A stretch of 5,227 bases of DNA from Dehalococcoidia bacterium (GCA_021296015.1 JAGWBG010000132.1:1-5227), one strand, 5' to 3'; positions 1 through 5,227 are shown, numbered from the stretch's first letter. Program-made: numbers and translations. The notes: generated by a model not told the origin, from the sequence alone.

Positions 1-69
1 ATATATTCAGGCGGATTAGGCTACTCCAAAGATGACCTGGTCTTGCTGAGGTCTACGGGGACAATCTAG
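1..69 (+). CDS. C-terminal end of an upstream CaiB/BaiF (class III) CoA-transferase, partial
   Basis: The frame is open from the first base to a TAG at 67-69 and gives 22 residues, ending in LGYSKDDLVLLRSTGTI. This resembles the C-terminus of the next gene product (YVYGTMLGMSAEEISDLEAQGII): both have Y-x3-LG/MLG, then S-x-[ED]-[ED]-[LI], then L-x3-G-x-I. That tail is typical of CaiB/BaiF family CoA-transferases, which move CoA between carboxylic acids through an enzyme-bound acyl anhydride. The N-terminal ~95% lies outside the window, so substrate and catalytic residues cannot be seen. The stop is only 6 bp before the next ATG, so the two genes are almost surely co-transcribed and probably translationally coupled. 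The call rests on a short tail only; a chance match is possible but unlikely given spacing, frame and pattern. Confidence 0.62.
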   Translation: MYSGGLGYSKDDLVLLRSTGTI

Positions 70-75
70 CATATT

Positions 76-1335
76 ATGAAAAAACCACTGGAAGGAATAA
101 CCGTTGTTGGCCTGACCGAAGTGTGGGCCGGTCCCATGGGTTGTACCCTTTTGGGAGACCTGGGAGCGCAGGTTATAAGGGTGGAGTCCTTTCCCCGCAC
201 GTCTTACACCCGGGCCCTGGGCAGGGCTAGCAGCAGCGGTTACACCAACAACGACGCCAGCGCGCCACGGCCTTGGGACCGAGGTGCGATACACAACCAG
301 GCCAATCGCAACAAGTATAGCGTTACCCTAAACCTGACTCATCCTAGCGGGCTGGATATATTTAACAAGCTGATAAAGCTCAGCGACGTGTTTGCCGAGG
401 CTTACACGGCGGGAACTGCTGAAAAGCTGGGCATAGACTATGGTTCTGTAAAACAAGTCAAACCCGACATCATCATGGTATCCATGCCCGGCTGGGGGGT
501 GGAAGGCCCGTACAAGGGCTACGTTAGCTTGGGAAGCTCCCTTGACGGTTTCAGCGGCCATCACTCCCTCAGAGGCTATCCTGACACCGATGCCAGTGTT
601 ACACGTAACATAAACCACACCGATGCCGTTGGGGCCGTCAACCTGGCCTTTGCCGTCCTGGTAGCCCTCCACCACCGGACTCGGACCGGAGAAGGCCAAT
701 GGATAGATATTTCCCAGGTCGAGTCCTTTGTACCCCACCTGAGCAGACCTGTAATGGACTATATGATGAACGAGCGGGCGGAGCTACGCCCCTTTGGCAA
801 CCGGGACCACTATATGTCGCCTCATGGCTGCTACAGGTGCCTGGGAGAGGATAACTGGGTGGTCATCACCGTATCCTCCGACCAGGAGTGGAAGGCTTTC
901 TGTGGCGCGCTGGATGACCCGGAATGGACCAGGAGCGACAAGTTTGCAGACCCACTCAGCAGGTATGAACACCAGGATGAAATGGACGCCCATATCCAGG
1001 AATGGACACGGGACAGGAACAAGATAGAGGTTATGCACCTCCTCCAAAAGGCGGGAGTGCCTGCTGAAGCTGTCATGGATGAAGCGGACCTGTACGCGGA
1101 CCCACATCTGAAGGATAGAGGGTTCTTCGAGAAGGTGGCCCACCCTTTCATAGGGGAGTACAGCTATCCGGGTTACCTCTGGAAGTTCAGCAAGATGTAT
1201 GAGCCTGTCCGAATACCACCGGCCGGCCTTGGTGAGCACAACGAGTATGTCTACGGGACCATGCTGGGGATGAGCGCTGAAGAGATAAGCGACCTGGAAG
1301 CTCAGGGTATCATAGGCAATGAGGTCGTTGCCTGA
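76..1335 (+). CDS. CaiB/BaiF family (class III) CoA-transferase
   Basis: A complete 419-residue protein, close to the usual ~400 for this family. The N-terminus has the family opening PLEGITVVGLTEVWAGPMG followed by LGDLGAQVIRVE (residues 4-37). An NRNK segment at 77-80 precedes the LNLTHPSG strand, and SMPGWGVEGPY (136-146) matches the usual S-x-[ST]-G-[YF]-G-x-x-GP region. Asp183 in HTDAVGA, before the ALHHRTRTGEGQWIDISQVE block (198-217), aligns with the nucleophilic Asp of formyl-CoA transferase (Asp169 there). The C-terminal GEHNEYVYG (386-394) is also typical. Expected role: cytoplasmic transfer of CoA between an acyl-CoA donor and a carboxylate; the substrate cannot be told from sequence. 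The ATG at 76 gives the normal N-terminus, but only a weak GGGG lies about 15 nt upstream, so translation may depend on coupling to the gene ending at 69. Next downstream is a small unknown gene after 51 bp. Confidence 0.93.
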   Translation: MKKPLEGITVVGLTEVWAGPMGCTLLGDLGAQVIRVESFPRTSYTRALGRASSSGYTNNDASAPRPWDRGAIHNQANRNKYSVTLNLTHPSGLDIFNKLIKLSDVFAEAYTAGTAEKLGIDYGSVKQVKPDIIMVSMPGWGVEGPYKGYVSLGSSLDGFSGHHSLRGYPDTDASVTRNINHTDAVGAVNLAFAVLVALHHRTRTGEGQWIDISQVESFVPHLSRPVMDYMMNERAELRPFGNRDHYMSPHGCYRCLGEDNWVVITVSSDQEWKAFCGALDDPEWTRSDKFADPLSRYEHQDEMDAHIQEWTRDRNKIEVMHLLQKAGVPAEAVMDEADLYADPHLKDRGFFEKVAHPFIGEYSYPGYLWKFSKMYEPVRIPPAGLGEHNEYVYGTMLGMSAEEISDLEAQGIIGNEVVA

Positions 1336-1370
1336 GCATACTTATTGGAGACATTTATCCTGTCCACTAA

Positions 1371-1379
1371 AAAAGGAGG
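1371..1379 (+). promoter_or_regulatory. Strong ribosome binding site for the 1387 gene
   Basis: AAAAGGAGG ends 7 nt before the ATG at 1387. It fixes that start and suggests efficient translation of the small unknown protein, in contrast to the weak site in front of the CoA-transferase at 76. Confidence 0.75.
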
Positions 1380-1386
1380 CTAAACC

Positions 1387-1971
1387 ATGACTACAAGCTC
1401 CATTGACCCCAACCGAATCCTTCTCACCGGAGAGAACCCTTACATACGCCTCAGCGAGACCGACGACGGCCCGGTGACCACCGATGCCAGCTTCTGGCGC
1501 ATTATCTTCTCTCCGGGTGGCCCTGGACATGTGCTGTTCCTTCAAAGCGAGCTTACCAACAATGAGCCGAGGGTTTACACCGACAATATAAACATGACTC
1601 GCTGGCTGCAAGAGGGAATCCAAGGGTCCATTAACGCTACCTTCGGCAATCTGGAGCTACCCGCAATTGAGGCATCCTTCAAGAGTTCCGGCGACATCCG
1701 TTCCTTCTGGACGGAGCATATCAAGACCAGGGATGAGGAAGTTGACCTGACCTGGTACGAGATTGGAGAGCCTTTTCTGAGCCACAGTTTGCCGGGAAGC
1801 AACCCCCAGCGGCCCTACGGCGTAGCTACAGTCTTGATTCCGGCCAACGGCGCCCGGCTCACCATCAACGGCAGGTTCGCCAAGGGCCGCCCCTTCCCAC
1901 GCCAGAGAGAGGACCGCAAGCACAGCACATGCGCCCTGGCTTTCTCGGAATCCTGGACGCTTCCTTACTAA
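1387..1971 (+). CDS. Conserved-looking hypothetical protein, 194 aa
   Basis: I do not recognise this family with certainty. The 194-residue product has no signal peptide, no membrane segment and no obvious catalytic motif. It reads as a soluble, mostly beta protein: alternating hydrophobic strands such as FWRIIFSPGGPGHVLFLQSEL (36-56), YGVATVLIPANGARLTING (144-162) and a C-terminal STCALAFSESW (180-190). A charged segment at 109-121 (TEHIKTRDEEVDL) and several Trp residues (37, 73, 108, 123, 190) are notable. It starts at an ATG with a near-ideal GGAGG, 51 bp after the CoA-transferase on the same strand, and it is the last gene of that operon. Codon use looks like its neighbours and no frame break is visible. 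A role linked to the CoA-transferases (accessory or substrate-related) is inference from position only. A lipocalin-like or small-ligand-binding fold is possible but unproven. Confidence 0.8.
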   Translation: MTTSSIDPNRILLTGENPYIRLSETDDGPVTTDASFWRIIFSPGGPGHVLFLQSELTNNEPRVYTDNINMTRWLQEGIQGSINATFGNLELPAIEASFKSSGDIRSFWTEHIKTRDEEVDLTWYEIGEPFLSHSLPGSNPQRPYGVATVLIPANGARLTINGRFAKGRPFPRQREDRKHSTCALAFSESWTLPY

Positions 1972-1977
1972 AAGAGA

Positions 1978-2001
1978 CCTTTGCAAGACCCCTTGCAAAG
2001 G
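1978..2001. repeat. Perfect 10-bp inverted repeat (hairpin) just after the operon
   Basis: CCTTTGCAAG, a 4-base ACCC loop, then CTTGCAAAGG: ten uninterrupted base pairs starting 7 bp after the stop of the small unknown gene. The plus-strand side has no T-run after it (CTATGTAAAG), so it is a poor Rho-independent terminator for the operon. It could instead protect the 3' end of the mRNA or slow polymerase. Read on the minus strand it is followed by TCTCTTTT, a better U-tract, so it may act as a backup stop for transcripts coming from the amidohydrolase side. The outer sequence GAGACCTTTGCAA also recalls ends of some insertion sequences, but I find no partner copy in the window. Confidence 0.6.
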
Positions 2002-2222
2002 CTATGTAAAGAGATGAAAATGGCGGGCCCGTCCTGCCTGTGCTTGCCCGCACGCAGATAGGCTCTCTCACTGTCACTCCGGCCAGGGGTGGCGTCTAGG
2101 GAGTGGGTGATAAGTGCCATACTACCAGGTTCCGGACATATATCGTAGTACGGGGCAAGCTCTTCGCTGGAACGACAGTTAGGGTACCATATTCGTCTCC
2201 GCGTCTCCTGAGCCTAGAAAAG

Positions 2223-2321
2223 AAACAGGCCTGAAGGCCACGTATTCTCTCTATATGTGTAGGCAGCGCTGGACGTAAGACCTACCGCGCCGAGAATACT
2301 AGGGGTTCCTCAGGCCTGTTT
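2223..2321. terminator. Nested inverted repeat, likely bidirectional terminator or structured RNA
   Basis: Three arm pairs are nested in order. The outer arms are 12 bp perfect, AAACAGGCCTGA (2223-2234) with TCAGGCCTGTTT (2310-2321). The middle arms are 8 bp perfect, GTATTCTC (2242-2249) with GAGAATAC (2292-2299). The inner arms are 5 bp, GTAGG (2259-2263) with CCTAC (2281-2285), enclosing a palindromic CAGCGCTG (2264-2271). The left flank is A-rich (AAAAG) and the right flank continues TTTT, so either strand's transcript ends the stem with a U-run; on the minus strand it is TTTCTTTTCT. It sits 43 bp past the stop of the amidohydrolase and between convergent genes, which fits a shared terminator. 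The ~100-nt length and three stacked helices are unusual for a simple terminator, so a small structured RNA or a non-autonomous element is an open alternative. Confidence 0.55.
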
Positions 2322-2363
2322 TCGTGTAGCATCTACATGCGGAATAGAGTGACCCTGCCGGGG

Positions 2364-3587
2364 TTAGTCGCTAACTTCTACTCCTGCCTCAACGGCTGTC
2401 GGCGGTGCCCACCCCCATGGATGAAGCCCCTCGCCCGGCTCAATCACCTGTCCACTCTTGATAGTGGCTACGGGCACCAGCGCCTTGGAGCCGACTCGAC
2501 TCACACCGATTGCATCGGTAAGTTGCCAGCGACCTTCCAGCACTTCCAGTACCGAGACGTCGGCCTCTCGTCCCACCTCCAGGCTGCCCGACCGGTGTTC
2601 GATACCCAGGCCCTTTGCCGGATTTACGGTAGTCATTCGGACCACTTCCTCCAGGGAGAAGCCCAGGTCGAGGAAGAAGGCCATGTACTCCAGCAGCCCC
2701 CGGGTGGAGACGGCGCGCATACCGACGCCGGATTGAATCTCAATGTCGGTGCCGATGGTATCCGGTATGAGTCCCTGAGACAACACGGCCTCGGCTCTCT
2801 CCCAGCTAAAGTTGAAATCGCCATACGCTGGGTCCAGAATAACGCCACGCTCCTGGGCTTCCTTCAACTCCGGGAACAGCTTCCCTTCAGGGTCCAGGGC
2901 GGCCCCGTTTAGAGGACTCAATACGTGTGTGATGATGTCCCCGGGTTCCAGCATAGATAAGGCCTGGCGGGTCACCTCAGGCGACGTGGGTATCTGGTCC
3001 TTTGGACCTATGTCGCCAATGTGCATCATTATCCTGATGCCTGCTTCCCTGGCTGCGGCCCTGGCCGCTTCCACGTGTCTCAGGCCCATTGCCTGGACCG
3101 TCCGGGGGTATACAAGTACCTTGACCCCTTTGACTAGTCCGGGACGCTCCTGGGCAACTTTGACCACGCCGTCCACGTCAATGTCAGATTCCTCGGTCAT
3201 CATACCGCTGCTGCGGTCCCGGAAGATGCTGAGGAACGAGTAGACCTTGGTCTGGGCCTGTTCGAGGACAACTTCTGAGAAGTCTTGAAAGTTACCCGGG
3301 CCGGGGCTACCGGCATCTGCAACGGTGGTCACTCCGCCAAATACCCCGGCCATATCCGGGTGGTTAATGTTACGTTCACGTACCGGGGCGAAGACGTGGG
3401 TATGAATATCAATGAGCCCGGGCGTGACAATCTTTCCTGCCACGTCAACTACTTCGGCTGCCTCTGTCTCAGCGATGGAGGGTGACAACTGGCTAATCTT
3501 ATTGCCAGTGATGGCCAGATCCATCCTCTGGTGAATGATCTGGGAGGGGTCTAGAATAGTCCCACCCTTCAATAGCAAGTCGTACAT
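2364..3587 (-). CDS. Metal-dependent amidohydrolase/deacetylase, Atu3266/EF0837-like (dihydroorotase-related)
   Basis: A complete 407-residue amidohydrolase-superfamily protein. The N-terminal beta-sandwich opens with MYDLLLKGGTILDP, then GKIVTPGLIDIHTHVF (51-66) carries the metal ligands His62 and His64. GGVTTVADAGSPGPGNF (84-100) is the hallmark of the subgroup annotated as amidohydrolase/deacetylase metallohydrolase. Lys156 in KGVKVLVYP is the likely carboxylated bridging lysine. Later ligands are His189 (MMHIGD), His221 (ITHVLSP) and Asp281 (IGTDIE), the catalytic Asp. NPAKGLGIEHRSGSLEVGREADVSVLE (322-348) is the usual return to the small domain. So the full binuclear metal site appears intact. 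It should be a cytoplasmic hydrolase of a cyclic amide, N-acyl or ester substrate; which one cannot be told, and true dihydroorotase is less likely. The ATG at 3587 has GGAGG at 3596-3600, 8 nt away. It is transcribed from its own promoter 89 bp below the broken deacetylase gene. Confidence 0.92.
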   Translation of the reverse strand: MYDLLLKGGTILDPSQIIHQRMDLAITGNKISQLSPSIAETEAAEVVDVAGKIVTPGLIDIHTHVFAPVRERNINHPDMAGVFGGVTTVADAGSPGPGNFQDFSEVVLEQAQTKVYSFLSIFRDRSSGMMTEESDIDVDGVVKVAQERPGLVKGVKVLVYPRTVQAMGLRHVEAARAAAREAGIRIMMHIGDIGPKDQIPTSPEVTRQALSMLEPGDIITHVLSPLNGAALDPEGKLFPELKEAQERGVILDPAYGDFNFSWERAEAVLSQGLIPDTIGTDIEIQSGVGMRAVSTRGLLEYMAFFLDLGFSLEEVVRMTTVNPAKGLGIEHRSGSLEVGREADVSVLEVLEGRWQLTDAIGVSRVGSKALVPVATIKSGQVIEPGEGLHPWGWAPPTAVEAGVEVSD

Positions 3588-3620
3588 GACAACTACCTCC
3601 GGCTACTATATGGTTGAGGC

Positions 3621-3649
3621 AGTATAGCACGAAAGCCCCTGCACAGCAA
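3621..3649 (-). promoter_or_regulatory. Candidate sigma70-type promoter (extended -10) for the amidohydrolase
   Basis: On the minus strand, TTGCTG (3649-3644), a 17-bp spacer and TATACT (3626-3621), with a TGC directly before the -10 (extended -10). Expected start is near 3614, giving a leader of about 27 nt that contains the ribosome site. It lies wholly in the 89-bp gap after the deacetylase stop, so the amidohydrolase need not depend on that gene for transcription. Confidence 0.55.
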
Positions 3650-3676
3650 GGAACCCTGCGCCCATAAGCTATCTCT

Positions 3677-4381
3677 CTAGCGTCGGAACTCCACCTTGCG
3701 AAAGGCTTCCGCGTACTCGAACTCGGAGCCTTGAGCACCTTGTCTGGCCCGCTCTCTCACCGACTCTCCCACTTCGCGTTCTGGACGCTCGGAGACCTGG
3801 CTATGATGGCACATGAGGGCCTTTATTTTCATGTCAATGGTATTGCTAATGTCTGTGAAAGTGTCCGGGGTATCCGGTGCCCAGAACAGGACTATACCCG
3901 TCTTGTGGGGTTCAAGGCCCTCTTCGGCGAATAGCTCCCCGAAGTGCAGAAAGTCTCTGGCGTAGGGAAAGGCGGCATCTGCGGCCACCTGCCCTGCAAT
4001 CCGGTGGTCTCTGTGCCAGTGGGAGACCCGCCGGTAAGGGTCGGGACACAGCAATATATCGGCGCGTGTGCGTCTTATGGCCCGGACAATCTCCTTGCGG
4101 AACTCACCTGTGTCCTCCAACTCGCCGGCCGGGTAGCGCAACGTGACCACTTCTTTAACCCCCAGGACCGCAGCTGCCTCCATTTGCTCCTTCTCCCTTA
4201 TTGCGGCCAACTGCTTTCGGGTCATTTCAGGGGCATCGGAGCCTTTCCCGCCGTCCGGGCATAGAACGTAGTGCACCTCAGCCCCGTCTTAAATCCACCT
4301 GGCAACGGTGCCGCCGCACCAACCCTCGGCATCCTCGGGATGAGGTATAACTACCAGTGCTACTCCGGGCGTCTCTATCAT
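3677..4381 (-). pseudogene. PIG-L family (LmbE-like) deacetylase, interrupted by in-frame TAA at codon 31
   Basis: Reading from ATG at 4381 gives MIETPGVALVVIPHPEDAE, then GWCGGTVARWI, a TAA at 4291-4289, and then DGAEVHYVLCPDGGKGSDAP continuing in the same frame to the TAG at 3679-3677 (235 codons in all). The family is zinc-dependent N-acetylglucosamine-type deacetylases (MshB, BshB, PIG-L). Visible features are the N-terminal strand ending in the metal motif HPED (His14, Asp17), the GGT turn, PDGG (45-48), and HRDHR (123-127) holding the later zinc-binding His. ATG 4381 is the real start because GGAGG (4393-4389) sits 7 nt upstream and because the HPxD motif is upstream of the stop. A GTG at 4276 could reopen the frame but would make a 199-residue protein without the first metal ligands. 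Both sides of the stop look intact, so the lesion is recent, a one-base sequence error (for example AAA or GAA read as TAA), or recoded. Glu16 replaces the usual catalytic-base Asp of HPDD. Confidence 0.82.
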
Positions 4382-4388
4382 CTACTCA

Positions 4389-4393
4389 CCTCC
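4389..4393 (-). promoter_or_regulatory. Ribosome binding site that fixes the PIG-L start at 4381
   Basis: GGAGG, in the context GGAGGTGAG, lies 7 nt before the ATG on the minus strand. This supports initiation upstream of the internal TAA, so the original gene included the HPED metal motif. No comparable site precedes the internal GTG at 4276. Confidence 0.75.
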
Positions 4394-4404
4394 GGACTCT
4401 GGCC

Positions 4405-4433
4405 TTGTACACGAAATGATACTCTGCTACAAT
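4405..4433 (+). promoter_or_regulatory. Candidate promoter toward the GNAT gene
   Basis: TTGTAC (4405-4410), 17-bp spacer, TACAAT (4428-4433): 3/6 and 5/6 matches to the sigma70 consensus. It would start near 4440 and leave a long leader of about 190 nt before the TTG at 4634. It overlaps the minus-strand candidate promoter, so the two would compete for polymerase. Confidence 0.35.
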
Positions 4434-4449
4434 ATAGCGCAGGTGTCAA
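4421..4449 (-). promoter_or_regulatory. Candidate promoter for the PIG-L gene
   Basis: On the minus strand a perfect -35 TTGACA (4449-4444) is followed after 17 bp by CAGAGT (4426-4421), a weak -10 that keeps the key A2 and T6. The predicted start near 4414 leaves a leader of about 33 nt including the GGAGG. Support comes mainly from the perfect -35 and its position. Confidence 0.35.
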
Positions 4450-4633
4450 GTCCCTCCTTAACCATAAGAGACCCGTCACGTTTGCGTAGAGTCCATGAAT
4501 GACCCCTCATCCTGCTTCCTTCTAGACAGAAAAGGAATACCGGGAGGCTGGCAATGAGGGCCACCATACAATCCCCATAAAAGACCGCTCATAGGTCAAA
4601 GGTCATTTCACTTACCTGCCGGAGGGCCTAGCT

Positions 4634-5224
4634 TTGGCAATACGCAGTTTCACCTGGGCAGACTTTTACGAACTCCTCGATTTTATAAACTTGACGCGCA
4701 ATTCTTCCGGTGACAGTCTTGGTTTGAGTCCAACATCTCTGAGAGAGGAACTGGCTCGCCCCGGACTTTCTCCGGAAGAGAACTGCCATCTTTTTGTGGA
4801 TGAACGTGCGACTCAGGAAGGCAATGGTCTCTGGGCCTATTCTATTCTGCATCCCGAGCTGAAAATAGGCAGGTCTGTTCTTGAGTTGGGTGTCCACCCG
4901 AGTCTGAGCGAGCCCGGTGCGGAGAAAGAGGTTATTAGCGTTGCCGTCTCACGTTCCAGGTCTCTCGGGCCCTCAATACTCCACATAGGTGTAACTCCCT
5001 CCGAATATTGGGAAGCAACGATGAAAAGCGAAGGGTTCTCTCTCTCGCGGTGTTACTGGTTGATGAGATGGCAGGGGTCTGAAGTACCTTCCACAGATTT
5101 GCCACTCGGGTACGGTATAGAGAGCTTCCAGCCCGGAGATGAGGTACGCCTCACCAGGGTGCAGAACGCCTCCTTTGGTGGTTGCTGGGGGTTCTGTCCT
5201 AACACGGTGGAAGAGGTCAGCTAA
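4634..5224 (+). CDS. Tandem-GNAT acyltransferase, second domain cut short by a stop near the window edge
   Basis: Starting at TTG 4634, with GGAGG (4621-4625) 8 nt upstream, the 196-residue product opens MAIRSFTWADFYELLDFINL, a typical GNAT beta1-alpha1 start. Residues 1-147 form one degenerate GNAT unit: HLFVDE (52-57) and GLWAYSILHP (65-74) are the central strands, LELGVHP (83-89) is in the acetyl-CoA-binding region, and YWEATMKSEGFSLSRCYWLMRW (125-146) is the classic C-terminal GF-x(n)-Y-x-[LM] ending. A second unit begins at LGYGIESFQPGDEVRLTRVQNASFGGCWGFCPNTVEEVS and stops at TAA 5222-5224. Two-domain GNATs (mycothiol-synthase-like architecture) run to about 300 residues, so ending 40 residues into domain 2 is not a natural boundary. 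Inserting one base in the last codons would restore TAY-AGG (Tyr-Arg), which suggests a frameshift or sequence error. The acceptor substrate is unknown. The TTG start is supported by the ribosome site. Confidence 0.68.
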   Translation: MAIRSFTWADFYELLDFINLTRNSSGDSLGLSPTSLREELARPGLSPEENCHLFVDERATQEGNGLWAYSILHPELKIGRSVLELGVHPSLSEPGAEKEVISVAVSRSRSLGPSILHIGVTPSEYWEATMKSEGFSLSRCYWLMRWQGSEVPSTDLPLGYGIESFQPGDEVRLTRVQNASFGGCWGFCPNTVEEVS

Positions 5225-5227
5225 GGT

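Larger units (their letters stand above)
1972..2363. other. 392-bp non-coding gap between convergent genes
   Basis: No convincing gene lies here: open frames are short and lack ribosome sites. I see no tRNA (no T-loop GGTTCRANNCC) and no recognisable known RNA. The contents are the 10-bp hairpin at its left edge, a GC-rich stretch around 2031-2056 with GCGGGC/GCCCGC arms, a weak CACTCC (2075-2080)/GGAGTG (2100-2105) pair, and the strong nested inverted repeat at 2223-2321. Roughly 2106-2222 holds nothing I can name. The gap is long for two convergent bacterial genes, so it may hold an unrecognised RNA or the remains of a lost gene or element. Confidence 0.6.

Noticed and set aside
784..1239. 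151-codon minus-strand frame inside the CoA-transferase (also 328-738)
   Set aside because: Fully covered by a strong family match on the plus strand; no start signals of its own.
2110..2220. tRNA or known small RNA in the convergent gap
   Set aside because: No T-loop consensus, no acceptor stem with matching arms, and no SRP, 6S or RNase P signature that I can recognise.
2223..2321. Integron attC site
   Set aside because: The arms are nested inverted repeats, but the RYYYAAC/GTTRRRY core pair is not present and no integrase or cassette array is visible.
2337..2912. 191-codon open frame on the plus strand opposite the amidohydrolase
   Set aside because: It lies antisense to a gene with a complete metal-site motif set; its protein is low in recognisable order and it has no ribosome site. 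A shadow frame.
4289..4291. Selenocysteine or pyrrolysine recoding at the PIG-L stop
   Set aside because: The codon is TAA, not TGA or TAG, and no insertion hairpin follows.
3677..5224. Mycothiol-type pathway from the MshB-like and MshD-like neighbours
   Set aside because: The deacetylase and tandem-GNAT folds recall MshB and MshD, but both families are broad, both genes look broken, and no MshA or MshC is in the window.

Overview
The window is ordinary bacterial DNA of moderate-to-high GC, with good Shine-Dalgarno sequences (GGAGG cores 7-8 nt from the starts) and a mix of ATG and TTG starts. The gene content is catabolic and of environmental type: CaiB/BaiF CoA-transferases, an uncharacterised small protein, an Atu3266/EF0837-like amidohydrolase, a PIG-L-type deacetylase and a tandem-GNAT acyltransferase. 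From memory of protein style (for example the GWCGGTVARW and HFGELF stretches of the PIG-L protein) I suspect an uncultured Chloroflexota bacterium of the Dehalococcoidia/SAR202 type. No marker gene is present, so this is inference only.

Layout. Bases 1-1971 are a plus-strand operon: the last 22 codons of one CaiB/BaiF-like CoA-transferase (1-69), a complete second CoA-transferase (76-1335), and a small protein of unknown function (1387-1971). Bases 1972-2363 are a non-coding gap between convergent genes. It holds a perfect 10-bp hairpin right after the operon and a 99-bp nested inverted repeat (2223-2321) that looks like a bidirectional terminator or a structured RNA element. Bases 2364-3587 (minus) are a metal-dependent amidohydrolase with its own extended -10 promoter at 3621-3649. 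Bases 3677-4381 (minus) are a PIG-L deacetylase gene broken by an in-frame TAA at codon 31. Bases 4382-4633 are a divergent promoter region with two overlapping candidate sigma70-type promoters. Bases 4634-5224 (plus) are a tandem-GNAT protein that meets a stop early in its second domain, 3 bases before the window ends.

How the genes may work together. The two adjacent CoA-transferase chains could be subunits of one enzyme or successive enzymes moving CoA between carboxylic acids, with the small protein as an accessory. The amidohydrolase and the deacetylase both cleave acyl or amide bonds and lie in the same direction, but each has a candidate promoter, so a shared pathway is not shown. Two neighbouring genes (deacetylase and GNAT) each carry what looks like a one-base lesion. 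This could be real gene decay or assembly error, and raw reads would decide. I see no CRISPR array, tRNA, rRNA, transposase or phage gene, and no clear new multi-gene system. The most unusual items are the nested inverted repeat, the nonsense-interrupted deacetylase and the tandem CoA-transferase tail.
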